Shown piece after piece: positions 1-7,425 of a stretch of DNA of 35,131 nt. The stretch is from Gammaproteobacteria bacterium. GTDB taxonomy: Bacteria > Pseudomonadota > Gammaproteobacteria > CAIRSR01. Within the stretch, counting starts at the first letter, position 1. Each line of letters starts with the position of its first letter. Under the pieces are notes generated by a model that did no database searches, was not told the origin of the DNA, and saw only the letters and a list, made by a program, of their open reading frames with translations. The translations under genes were made by a program, and so were the position numbers. Location of the stretch: assembly GCA_963575715.1 (NCBI GenBank), contig CAUYTW010000144.1, positions 1-35,131 of the forward strand. Reading direction: 5' to 3'.

Positions 1-257
1 CATATAGACTATAATACACTATAATACACATTATGTAATACTAGATTCTATCTCCCTAATTAGGGCGGGTTGATTGACCCGGCCACGCCCTTTCTATTGA
101 CGATTTAGATTAAAAGTGTAACACCTTGCGTACTGTTAAGCAGGCGCACTTGTGTAATCTATATCCCTTTTCAACTACGCAGATGCCGGTCATCTCGGCT
201 TAAAATTAGGTAATTCCTGAATTTCTCTTATTTAATATCCACGGAGATATATCCAGC
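1..257. other. Non-coding leader upstream of the first CheW-like gene
   Basis: No gene is seen here. Bases 1-40 are AT-rich with a short repeated ACTATAATACA-like unit. Around 49-97 there is a small hairpin-like block (CTCCCTAATTAGGG) followed by GGTTGATTGACC. The TGATTGAC tail recurs after hairpins near 2014-2043 and 30788-30832, so this is probably a member of a small dispersed hairpin family. The promoter of the downstream gene should lie between about 150 and 240, but I see no convincing -35/-10 pair. Confidence 0.4.
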
Positions 258-815
258 ATGACCGCCATGCCTCAATCAGTCGCGCATTTTTCCAACGAAA
301 TGGCTGCATCAGCGTCTTTCACTACCGATGAGCAACGACAGCACCTCACCTTTACTTTAGGAAAGGAAACCTTCGCCGTGGGAATTCTGGCAATCAAAGA
401 AATTTTACGCTATGGCGCGCCTACCGAGGTTCCCATGACTCATCCCTGCTTGGTTGGAGTGATTAATCTGCGTGGACGAGTAGTGCCGGTGATTGATCTC
501 GCAGTACGCCTCGGAAGGGAACCTGTGCATGTCGGGCGACGAACCTGTATTGTTATTATCGAAGTGACAAACTGCAATGATTCTGGCGCTTTAGAGATGG
601 GACTGGTCGTAGATACAGTTCGGGCAGTAGTCGATATTCCAACCATTTCTGTAGATCCACCGCCAGCTTTCGGCGTTCGTTTGCACCCCGACTACATGAT
701 TGGCGTCACCCGCCAGGATGGCCTATTCGTAGTCATTCTGGATCTGAACAGAATACTTGCCATGGAAGAATTAGCGGCACTGACGCAAAGCGCGCGAACA
801 AAAAAATACGAATAA
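258..815 (+). CDS. cheW: CheW-like chemotaxis coupling protein
   Basis: A 185-residue protein of the CheW family, which links receptors to the kinase CheA in chemosensory arrays in the cytoplasm. The CheW fold starts near residue 27 with TFTLGKETFAVGI, followed by IKEILRY, then VGVINLRGRVVPVIDLAVRLG, the most recognisable CheW signature, and ends near residue 165 with VVILDLNRIL. About 25 extra residues precede the domain. The ATG has a GGAGA ribosome binding site about 10 bases upstream, which supports this start. It stands alone here, away from the two CheW-type genes at 29007-30509, so the cell has at least three of these proteins. It may serve a different receptor set. Family assignment is secure; pairing with a given CheA is not. 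Confidence 0.9.
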   Translation: MTAMPQSVAHFSNEMAASASFTTDEQRQHLTFTLGKETFAVGILAIKEILRYGAPTEVPMTHPCLVGVINLRGRVVPVIDLAVRLGREPVHVGRRTCIVIIEVTNCNDSGALEMGLVVDTVRAVVDIPTISVDPPPAFGVRLHPDYMIGVTRQDGLFVVILDLNRILAMEELAALTQSARTKKYE

Positions 816-830
816 TCTCTTTTCAAAGAT

Positions 831-865
831 CATCAGTGTCTCTAAGAAACCCCGCCATAAAGGTT
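831..865 (-). repeat. Degenerate relic of the hairpin leader element (HL family)
   Basis: On the minus strand this block reads GGCGGGGTTTCTTAGAG followed by ACACTGATG, which matches the 3' end of the leader elements before the spy-like gene and the kinase gene. The outer stem found in other copies is not preserved and no gene starts here. It is the only copy lying antisense to the nearest gene. Confidence 0.5.
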
Positions 866-930
866 GAGGTAATTGACATTATTGGAAAGTTACAGAAAAT
901 GGCGAGGCACCTTTCAAGGTTGGGGAGTTT

Positions 931-990
931 CACTCTCGGCATTCTGGTTCTCATGGTGTCATCAAGAATCCCACAATTTTATTCGTAGGA
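931..990 (-). repeat. Dispersed repeat C, copy 1
   Basis: A roughly 60-base block, read on the minus strand, that begins with a hairpin (TCCTACGAAT / ATTGTGGGA) and continues TTCTTGATGACACCATGAG and AACCAGAATGCCGAGAGTG. Near-identical blocks occur at 20896-20962 (+), 28944-29002 (-) and 34966-35033 (+). In this copy an ATG within the tail opens a reading frame of about 39 codons (MPRVKLPNLE...) running toward 829, probably without function. Confidence 0.75.
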
Positions 991-1296
991 GTATTATCAA
1001 TTCATCAAATTTCCTTGCTGGTTTGAGACCACCCCCCATCAGGGGGATTATTTAAATTAGACAACGATGCGTAAGCATCGTTATCTTTTTGGTAACCGCC
1101 ATCATTTACGGGAATGCAATCCACCGACCTCAATCTATCGATGGCTTTGTCATTCGACAGATGATATTGGATGTGGATTTAAACTAAAAAGAGCACATAA
1201 ATATTTATGCGATCAAATTAAAGATAATGCAAACTCATCATGGAATGCCCAGCCGGTCGTTGTGGAACGACCGACAAGCATTCAAGGCGCAATAAA
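991..1296. other. Intergenic region with two hairpins
   Basis: No gene is supported. AACGATGC/GCATCGTT with a GTAA loop (1063-1082), followed by TTATCTTTTT, looks like a weak Rho-independent terminator on the plus strand. CGGTCGTT/AACGACCG (1254-1273, loop GTGG) is an eight-base-pair hairpin just past the stop of the lipoprotein gene and may end its transcript, although there is no clear T run. CCCCC/GGGGG around 1030-1045 forms a further short stem. Small open frames across here look like chance. Confidence 0.45.
1063..1090 (+). terminator. Possible Rho-independent terminator
   Basis: The stem AACGATGC with GCATCGTT around a GTAA loop is followed by ATCTTTTT. It lies 250 bases beyond the CheW-like gene and could stop its transcript. 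Between them lies repeat C. There is no direct evidence of use. Confidence 0.45.
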
Positions 1297-1866
1297 CTAC
1301 CTCCGAGGAATAATCTCCGTTTTTTTCGGAGCATAAACAGAATCTGGAAGTTGTTCCGCAGGTAAGACTCTATTTTTGCCATCAGGAGAAATTTGAACTC
1401 GGCATGTCTCATTAGCTCTTAAAATTCTATCCTGGGGGAGTAATTCTTGCACATGGGTCGCTTCTTCTCCATTTTCAAGAATATAAGAATATTCGATCCC
1501 TTTTCGCTCACTTAACTTGTCAGCGGCTTGCGATCCTAGGGCCTGGCCAGCTACTCCGCCACCGATGGCGCCTACTTCGGTTGCTATTGATTTACCCATG
1601 CCTTTGCCAACCATTGATCCCATGGTTGCTCCTAAGACACCACCGGCCACTGTGCCTGCGAATCCTCCAGTTTTTGCGTCAGACTCCGAGCCTCTAATCA
1701 TGACTTCCCTGGCTTCCACAACGCGACAACGCAAAACTTTTTTTGATACACCCACTTCTGAGCTTCTATACATTGATTCACTCAAAACGGGCGTTGAGCA
1801 CCCCGACAAAAGTTGAGCAAATATCAATGTAAGCAGCACGAAAACAATTTTATTGACCATACGCAT
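1297..1866 (-). CDS. Glycine-zipper outer membrane lipoprotein (17 kDa antigen/SlyB-like)
   Basis: A 189-residue lipoprotein. The N-terminus has a charged start, a hydrophobic run and a lipobox LLSGC with the lipidated cysteine at residue 23. A central glycine zipper (about residues 68-112) follows the pattern GGFAGTVAGGVLGATMG and GAIGGGVAGQALGSQAA, as in the Rickettsia 17 kDa antigen and SlyB family. These proteins sit in the outer membrane and the zipper inserts in or spans it. The C-terminal part (YSYILENGEEATHVQ...) resembles the small beta region of that family. The start is ATG with GAGG nine bases upstream. It is divergent from thiL and has no functional link to it that I can see. Its role is probably envelope integrity; the family has no known enzyme activity. 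Confidence 0.85.
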   Translation of the reverse strand: MRMVNKIVFVLLTLIFAQLLSGCSTPVLSESMYRSSEVGVSKKVLRCRVVEAREVMIRGSESDAKTGGFAGTVAGGVLGATMGSMVGKGMGKSIATEVGAIGGGVAGQALGSQAADKLSERKGIEYSYILENGEEATHVQELLPQDRILRANETCRVQISPDGKNRVLPAEQLPDSVYAPKKTEIIPRR

Positions 1867-2174
1867 TTTATAAATCCTCGGTGAGAAAGACCCCGCAATC
1901 GCAAAGCGGGGATAAATCGTTGCCTAATTAAATTGGAGTGTCCAGTTTTGCATGCGTTAAACCGAGAACCGGACGAAACTCGTAAATCATCATACACACC
2001 TTGCGGTGTGGCTTCCCCTCGCCTTTAGCGCGGGGTGATTGACCGTCAATGTTGGAAAGGCTTTACACTAAACGTATCAACCGTTTCCGGTCTTGTAACG
2101 AATAGCGACCGTGCAGAAGACTTGAGGTTGATTGACTCTCCGATATAAATAATCTACCAAAGTGATATTAAACG
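1867..2174. other. Divergent intergenic region filled by repeat A and hairpins
   Basis: This region separates the lipoprotein gene and thiL. It holds a CCCCGC/GCGGGG hairpin (1891-1911), repeat A (about 1933-2127) and, inside that repeat, two further hairpins. The promoters of both flanking genes must lie here but I could not place them with confidence. Confidence 0.5.
1933..2127 (+). repeat. Dispersed repeat A, copy 1, with nested hairpins
   Basis: Shares GTGTCC...AAACCGAGAACCGGAC...ACTCGTA, AATGTTGGAAAGGCTTT, ACCGTTTCCGGTCTT and GACTTGAGG in the same order with 30553-30702. This copy carries about 45 additional bases (about 1985-2035) containing ACACC/GGTGT and CCCC-CGC/GCG-GGGG hairpins and ending TGATTGACC. 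The extra block looks like a smaller hairpin element that moved into repeat A. Confidence 0.7.
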
Positions 2175-3134
2175 ATGCCACTAACGGAATTCGAATTAAT
2201 CTCACGTTATTTTACACGCCCATCCCGACGGACCGACGTAGTTCGGGGTGTTGGTGATGATTGTGCCATAGTACGAGTACCTGCGGGTATGGAGTTAGCG
2301 GTAACCATCGATACTCTTATCAGTGGCGTTCATTTTCCACCGGAAACCGATCCATATGCCATTGGCTGGAAAGTTTTAGCGGTCAGCCTGAGTGACTTGG
2401 CGGCGATGGGAGCGGACCCGGCTTGGGCAACCCTCGCGCTAACCTTGCCAGAAGTAAATGAAGACTGGTTACGAGCCTTTAGCCAGGGGCTATTCGATCT
2501 TGCCAACCAATACAATCTGACATTGATTGGCGGAGATACCACGCGCGGGCCACTCGCCATTACCCTTCAAGCACATGGATTTGTTCCGTTAGGGCAGGCA
2601 TTGGAGCGTAGCGGTGCTCAAGCGGAGGATTTGATTTACGTAACTGGCACCCTAGGCGATGCCACGATTGGATTGGAATTATCTCAAGGGCGATGGTCAA
2701 ATCCCATTATCGCAGCAGATACTGCTTACCTATCGAGTCGTCTCGATTATCCTCAACCCAGGGTGGTAGCGGGTCGCGCCCTGCGCGGTATCGCCAGCGC
2801 TGCGATAGATCTTTCCGATGGCTTGGTGGCGGACCTTGGTCATATTCTTTCGGCCAGCGCGGTAGGTGCAGTAGTTTACCTGGAATGTCTGCCTCTTTCT
2901 CCAGCTCTAAAAAAATTAACCGTTCCTTGGGAAAAAATAGTGGGTGGTGGAGATGACTATGAATTATGTTTTACTCTCCCACCTGAACGACAGGAAGAAT
3001 TAGAGCGAATATCAGCCACCGTTGGTTGCAATTTCACCCTCATCGGCACTATTCGTAAATCTCTAGGAATTAGCTGGTTGGATGCCGGGAATCAAGTGGT
3101 CAACATCAATACTATTGGCTTTCGTCATTTTTAG
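2175..3134 (+). CDS. thiL: Thiamine-monophosphate kinase
   Basis: A 319-residue ThiL. It phosphorylates thiamine monophosphate to thiamine pyrophosphate with ATP, the last step of cofactor synthesis, in the cytoplasm. Typical motifs are present in order: GVGDDCAIV near residue 25, VTIDTLISGVHF near 43, AVSLSDLAAMGA near 69, IGGDTTRG near 118 and the second half with IDLSDGLVADLG near 212 and GGGDDYELCF near 260. The length is normal for the family. In many gammaproteobacteria thiL sits with nusB and pgpA; here it stands alone, convergent with the iron-sulfur protein gene with a 15-base gap. The ribosome binding site upstream of the ATG is weak (AAAGTG). Confidence 0.95.
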   Translation: MPLTEFELISRYFTRPSRRTDVVRGVGDDCAIVRVPAGMELAVTIDTLISGVHFPPETDPYAIGWKVLAVSLSDLAAMGADPAWATLALTLPEVNEDWLRAFSQGLFDLANQYNLTLIGGDTTRGPLAITLQAHGFVPLGQALERSGAQAEDLIYVTGTLGDATIGLELSQGRWSNPIIAADTAYLSSRLDYPQPRVVAGRALRGIASAAIDLSDGLVADLGHILSASAVGAVVYLECLPLSPALKKLTVPWEKIVGGGDDYELCFTLPPERQEELERISATVGCNFTLIGTIRKSLGISWLDAGNQVVNINTIGFRHF

Positions 3135-3149
3135 CTCGAGTCTGCATTT

Positions 3150-4490
3150 TTAAAGTCCGTAAGCCATACGCAACAGAGTCATCGGCGAAACCGGCGATTT
3201 CTTTTCTTCTGACAAATTTTCAATTTGACGCGCAGCCATTGGGCAATCACTGCTGTACCAGTCCGCAGCCAATTTAATTACACGATTAATGAGTGGCTTG
3301 GCAATTTTCAATGAAATCTCATGAAATTCACGTTTAACCGTATAGGTACCATTATGACCCGAGCAACGTTCAATGGCTTCCACCTTGGTGTCTGGGATCA
3401 ATTCGAGACATTCTCGAGTTTTCAGGCCCAAATTCTGCACCCGAAGATGGCAAGGTACATGGTAAGCTACTCTTCCTAATGATTGCTTAAAATCTGTGTT
3501 GAATAAATTATCTTTGTAACGCATCATTAGATATTCAAAGGGATCGAAGAATGCCGCTTGAACTTTAGCCATAATCGGGTCATCAGGAAACATCAACGGT
3601 AATTCTTGCTTGAACATCAGCACGCAGGAAGGTATTGGAGCGACAATATCCCAACCATCATCTACTAGGGCAGCAAGACGAGGGACATTATATTCCTTGG
3701 CGGTAGCTACTCCGATTAAATCACCAAGTTCTAGCCTTGGCATTCCGCAACATTGGCTATTTTCCATGAATCGCACTAAGATTCTGTTGTGTTCGAAGAC
3801 TTTCACCAAATCCTCGCCTACTGTTGGTTCGTTATAATTACCATAACAGGTACCAAACAGGATAACCTTGCCCGTAGTCGTTGTTCCTCGTTGTATTTTA
3901 ATTAAGGCTGATGGACGATGCTTTTTTAGGCGTCGTGCAAGGGTGTCACTATGGTATTCAGGTAAAATGGCATCTGGGTGGATCTCCATCACTGCATCCA
4001 AAACCTTGCGCCCAATGACGGAATGGTTGACAGTATTCACCACAGTGTTTATTACCGGAATACTTGCTAGTTTTCCCACCAAATCGGTACATGTGATGAT
4101 TCGATCCCGCAATCGTGTATTACCTTTACGGAATTTCACCGCCTTGGCGCGCAACATCAGGTGAGGAAAGTCAAGATTGAATGAATGCGGTGGAACATAC
4201 TGGCACTTGGTCTCATAACATACATCGCATAAATAACAGTGATCTACAACTTGCCACTGAATTGCACGATCAAGGCTATCCGCTTCTCCACTTTCGCTAT
4301 CGTCGATGGCATCGAACAGCATTGGAAAAGCATTACACAGGCTAATGCAGCGCCGACAACCATGACAAATATCGAAAACTCGCCCTAATTCGCTGAACAG
4401 ATCTTCTTCGTCATAAAATTCGGATTTATGCCAATCCAGGGGATGACGGGTAGAAGCATTTAGATCATCTTCACGGATTTGATCAGACAT
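3150..4490 (-). CDS. Two-cluster iron-sulfur protein, GlpC/heterodisulfide-reductase type
   Basis: A 446-residue soluble protein. The first part has two cysteine sets for [4Fe-4S] clusters: CHGCRRCISLC (Cys 42, 45, 48, 52) and CYLCDVCYETKC (Cys 85, 88, 91, 96). The second part has cysteine-rich CCG-type segments: FGTCYGNYN, NSQCCGMPRLE, VPCHLRVQNLG, ERCSGHNGTY and SSDCPMAA. This is the layout of GlpC and of the heterodisulfide-reductase-related proteins often found with rubrerythrin. The likely role is electron transfer or a redox reaction with an unknown partner. It is the last gene of the cheA-cheD run (19 bases after cheD), but nothing about the protein suggests chemotaxis. No rubrerythrin gene is nearby. 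Confidence 0.8.
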   Translation of the reverse strand: MSDQIREDDLNASTRHPLDWHKSEFYDEEDLFSELGRVFDICHGCRRCISLCNAFPMLFDAIDDSESGEADSLDRAIQWQVVDHCYLCDVCYETKCQYVPPHSFNLDFPHLMLRAKAVKFRKGNTRLRDRIITCTDLVGKLASIPVINTVVNTVNHSVIGRKVLDAVMEIHPDAILPEYHSDTLARRLKKHRPSALIKIQRGTTTTGKVILFGTCYGNYNEPTVGEDLVKVFEHNRILVRFMENSQCCGMPRLELGDLIGVATAKEYNVPRLAALVDDGWDIVAPIPSCVLMFKQELPLMFPDDPIMAKVQAAFFDPFEYLMMRYKDNLFNTDFKQSLGRVAYHVPCHLRVQNLGLKTRECLELIPDTKVEAIERCSGHNGTYTVKREFHEISLKIAKPLINRVIKLAADWYSSDCPMAARQIENLSEEKKSPVSPMTLLRMAYGL

Positions 4491-4509
4491 CTTTGGATTC
4501 CACCATGAT

Positions 4510-5016
4510 TTAGCCGGACGGCAGGATTATCGACCGATCTTTTCCACGCCGAAGAAAAATCGTTCCGTCCGTCAGATCCAGAATGATTTGACGATGTACT
4601 TTTCCTTCTAGATCTTCATAGGCTATCGAGAAGCCATAATTACGTAGCAAAAAACGACCCGTGGCGGCGTTACGCAGTCCGATATCCACCGACCAGGTTT
4701 GTTCTAGATTAGTAAACATGTTGCCACCACCAAACAAACCTACCCGATAATCCGCCGGACAGGTACGCGCCCGTTTTATGACTTTCAAGAACAGATCCAT
4801 AGCATCGTCGGCGTAGCGTGGATCCGGTAATTGTCCCCGACCTTTGCCAGGATCCTCAGGAAGTAGGTAATGACACATTCCTCCAATATTTAACCCAGGA
4901 TGCCAAAGAGTGATGGAGACACAAGAACCAAGCAAGGTTCTTAATTGTATCTTTCCCTTGCCGAACCAGAGGTCGCCAGGGTACAGATAACGTTCAACGG
5001 TATTTGCATTGGCCAT
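4510..5016 (-). CDS. cheD: Chemoreceptor glutamine deamidase CheD
   Basis: A 168-residue CheD counted from the ATG at 5016. CheD deamidates glutamines of chemoreceptors and, in some species, helps CheC dephosphorylate CheY-P. The catalytic cysteine is in LLGSCVSITLW (Cys 32) and the catalytic histidine is in GGMCHYLLP (His 49), the same 17-residue spacing as in the family. Further family features are YADDAMDLFL and GLFGGGNMF. An in-frame TTG at 5043 would add nine residues (NPGYVYFA...), so the start is uncertain; neither has a clear ribosome binding site. It lies 52 bases after cheA on the same strand and is probably co-transcribed. Confidence 0.9.
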   Translation of the reverse strand: MANANTVERYLYPGDLWFGKGKIQLRTLLGSCVSITLWHPGLNIGGMCHYLLPEDPGKGRGQLPDPRYADDAMDLFLKVIKRARTCPADYRVGLFGGGNMFTNLEQTWSVDIGLRNAATGRFLLRNYGFSIAYEDLEGKVHRQIILDLTDGTIFLRRGKDRSIILPSG

Positions 5017-5068
5017 GGCAAAATAAACATAACCTGGGTTCAAATTAAAAAAAATTAAGACGCGAAAG

Positions 5069-7294
5069 TTACGCCGCCATGGTGATGGTGGTACGCCCCG
5101 CAGCTTGCTGAATTAGCGCTGGGATGTCCAAAATCAATGCCACCTCGCCGCTGCCTAGTATGGTTGCCCCACTGATGCCAGAGAGACGCCGAAATATCTC
5201 TCCCAGGGGTTTGATCACGGTTTGAAACTCACCTAAAAGCTGATCCACCACCAGGCCCGCCTTGCGCCCACCGTATTGGACAACCACGACACTTTGGCGA
5301 ATCTCCGCTCCGTGCGCCTCACTGGTGGCAAAAGCTCGACTTAACCATAATAACGGCAATACTTCGCCACGTAGATTAAGATACCCTCGCCCATGCTGGG
5401 TATCGCTAAAGTCCAGGCACTCAACCACCATGTCTAGGGGCGCGACGTAGAACGCGCCAGCGATGCCGACCAGGAAACCATCGATAATGGCAAGTGTTAG
5501 CGGTAGCCGCACGCGAATTATCGTTCCCACACCTTTTTCGCTCTCGACTTCGATGGTGCCACGGAGTCCATCCACCACGCGGCGTACTACGTCCATGCCC
5601 ACGCCTCGTCCTGACATATCGGTTACCTTTGATGCCGTAGTCAGTCCCGGCTCAAAGATGAACTGAAAAATCTCGGCGTCTGTGGGTTTGGCATCATGAC
5701 TCACCAACCCAGCCTGAATCGCCTTAGCAAGAACCCGATCACTATCAATTCCTTTGCCATCATCGGCAACTTCAATGACGATGCTACCCGAATCGTGATA
5801 GGCATTGAGAGAGAGCATTCCATGAAGGGGCTTGCCGAGCGCGATACGTTCACTGGGACGCTCAATGCCATGGTCAAGACTATTACGCACAAGATGGGTT
5901 AAGGGATCGGCGAGGCGTTCCACCATCGCTTTGTCCAATTCAGTATCAGCGCCATTTACTTCCAGTTTCACTTCTTTGTCCAAATCTCGGGCTATATCGC
6001 GGATCACGCGTTGAAAACGCGAAAAAGTCTCCCCAATTTGGACCATACGCAGACGCAAGGCTACTTCGCGGATTTCTTCCACCAGACGCGATAACGCCGA
6101 AGAAGACTCCATCAAAGCAGCATCGCCCAAACGCTTGGCCATTAGCGCTTGACTCGCGCCGACAACCACTAGTTCACCCACTAAATCGATAAGCCGATCC
6201 AGCTTGGCGGCATCGACACGCACATTGCGCGCCGTGGCTGCAACTTGATCGCGGCGGTTTTGTTGATGATGCAATGCTGCTTCCACCAGCTCGGGTGCAG
6301 CCATGGAATTCTCAACCATGACCTCGCCCATGCGTGGTGGAGTGCCTTCGATGTGTCCTCGTTTAGCCTGGCAACGGAGAGCCTCCTCCAATTCGTAGGT
6401 GGTGAGGGCACCGGTCTTCACCAGCATCTCTCCCAACCGTAGCGTATCGCCATTGGCCATTTCTTCCAGTGTTTGTAGATACTCGCTGATTTTCGCCATG
6501 GGTGGGAGAATCCGAATACTGATTTCATCACGCATGAATTGAAAAGCATCTGCAATTGCCTGTTTGGTCGCTGAAGTCTTGAGGTCTACTTCCAAACCCA
6601 AATAGCACAGCTCAGGGTCGAAAGCATCGGGTTCGGGCAAGAAGTCCCAGATCGCGGTCGCGCTCACAATTTCCCCCTGCGTGGCGAGATAGCGCAGACA
6701 TGACAATGGATCCAGGCCATGACGCAGCACATTAGGCCCGAAACGTACCGATAGATGCCAAGCGTCATTCACAACACAATTTTCATCACGTTCCAGATTG
6801 GCAGCAGCTTCCACCGGAAGCGTCGCTGTTGCTTCTGTTTTAGTTACATCACCTTTAGCAGGAGCGGTGGGAAGTATTTCGGTAACGGATGGCTTTAAGT
6901 AGATATTAAGCTGATTTTTTAGATTCTGTTCCGTGTTGGCGAATTCCATGCCGATGCCGGTATCATTTCCTTTCATGGCCATTTCCACTAATATTCCAAG
7001 GTGGTCCTTGCAATTTAACAGTAACTCCATCAAAGTACGATTAACAACTACTTCACGATTGCGCAGCCGGTCCAACACGCTTTCCACAATGTGAGAAAAA
7101 TTCACCACCGGATCAAATCCAAATATTCCTGCCCCCCCCTTGATGGTATGTACAGTACGGAATAACGCATTAAGAGTTTCCTCATCCTGGGGCCGTTCTT
7201 CAAGAATCAGTAAAGTTTCTTCCATTTGAGCGAGCAATTCAGTGCTTTCACTAAAAAACGTTTGAATCGCCTGCTCCAGGTTCAGTGTATTCAT
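5069..7294 (-). CDS. cheA: Chemotaxis histidine kinase CheA with an extra central domain
   Basis: A 741-residue CheA, which autophosphorylates and passes phosphate to CheY and CheB. Domains in order: an Hpt domain with the phosphorylated histidine in TVHTIKGGAG (His 49); a region near 179-263 like the response-regulator binding domain; two short repeats near 286-345 of the form LGEMLVKTGALTTYELEEAL and MGEVMVENSMAAPELVEAAL; the dimerisation domain from about 359 (VDAAKLDRLIDLVGEL); the ATPase with N box HLVRNSLDHGIE, DDGKGID and SGRGVGMDVV; and a CheW-like C-terminus. The start is the second of two adjacent ATGs: it is six bases after GGAG, as in the other leader copies, and a GTG at 7315 would lie inside the leader hairpin. 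Preceded by the STAS gene, followed by cheD. Confidence 0.93.
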   Translation of the reverse strand: MNTLNLEQAIQTFFSESTELLAQMEETLLILEERPQDEETLNALFRTVHTIKGGAGIFGFDPVVNFSHIVESVLDRLRNREVVVNRTLMELLLNCKDHLGILVEMAMKGNDTGIGMEFANTEQNLKNQLNIYLKPSVTEILPTAPAKGDVTKTEATATLPVEAAANLERDENCVVNDAWHLSVRFGPNVLRHGLDPLSCLRYLATQGEIVSATAIWDFLPEPDAFDPELCYLGLEVDLKTSATKQAIADAFQFMRDEISIRILPPMAKISEYLQTLEEMANGDTLRLGEMLVKTGALTTYELEEALRCQAKRGHIEGTPPRMGEVMVENSMAAPELVEAALHHQQNRRDQVAATARNVRVDAAKLDRLIDLVGELVVVGASQALMAKRLGDAALMESSSALSRLVEEIREVALRLRMVQIGETFSRFQRVIRDIARDLDKEVKLEVNGADTELDKAMVERLADPLTHLVRNSLDHGIERPSERIALGKPLHGMLSLNAYHDSGSIVIEVADDGKGIDSDRVLAKAIQAGLVSHDAKPTDAEIFQFIFEPGLTTASKVTDMSGRGVGMDVVRRVVDGLRGTIEVESEKGVGTIIRVRLPLTLAIIDGFLVGIAGAFYVAPLDMVVECLDFSDTQHGRGYLNLRGEVLPLLWLSRAFATSEAHGAEIRQSVVVVQYGGRKAGLVVDQLLGEFQTVIKPLGEIFRRLSGISGATILGSGEVALILDIPALIQQAAGRTTITMAA

Positions 7295-7425
7295 CATTGT
7301 CTCCGAGATACCCACTGGCTTTAGCAGTGGGGAGGAAAGGAGACGGTTTTAGCGGGAAAAACCGTCAGTTAAAAAAGCCGGTCTTTCCCGACTGTCAGCC
7401 CTTACGAGCTTGATGACACGAGTCT
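7292..7425 (-). promoter_or_regulatory. Hairpin leader element HL-1 (cheA leader)
   Basis: Read on the minus strand, this leader has three hairpins: GTCGG/CCGGC around GAAAGA, GACGGTTTT/AAAACCGTC (7366-7342), and a compound stem in which GUCUCC (7344-7339) pairs with GGAGAC (7304-7299) around the inner CCCACTG/CAGTGGG hairpin (7331-7311). GGAGAC is also the cheA ribosome binding site, so the outer stem would hide it. The 3' arm of the second hairpin shares its last three bases (GUC) with the outer stem, so the two pairings compete. The stop codon of the STAS gene lies within the element. Confidence 0.8.

Noticed and set aside
1067-1336. Plus-strand open frame of 89 codons
   Set aside because: It crosses a hairpin and the end of the lipoprotein gene, lacks a ribosome binding site, and resembles nothing I know.
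7295-7315. Earlier cheA starts (GTG at 7315 or the first ATG at 7297)
   Set aside because: The GTG lies inside the inner hairpin of the leader; the first ATG is only three bases from GGAG, while the second keeps the six-base spacing seen in the STAS, kinase and spy-like leaders.
7292-7425. Leader element as a known c-di-GMP riboswitch
   Set aside because: The conserved GEMM core sequences are not present, and the copies vary in the stems and not in a fixed ligand pocket that I can see.
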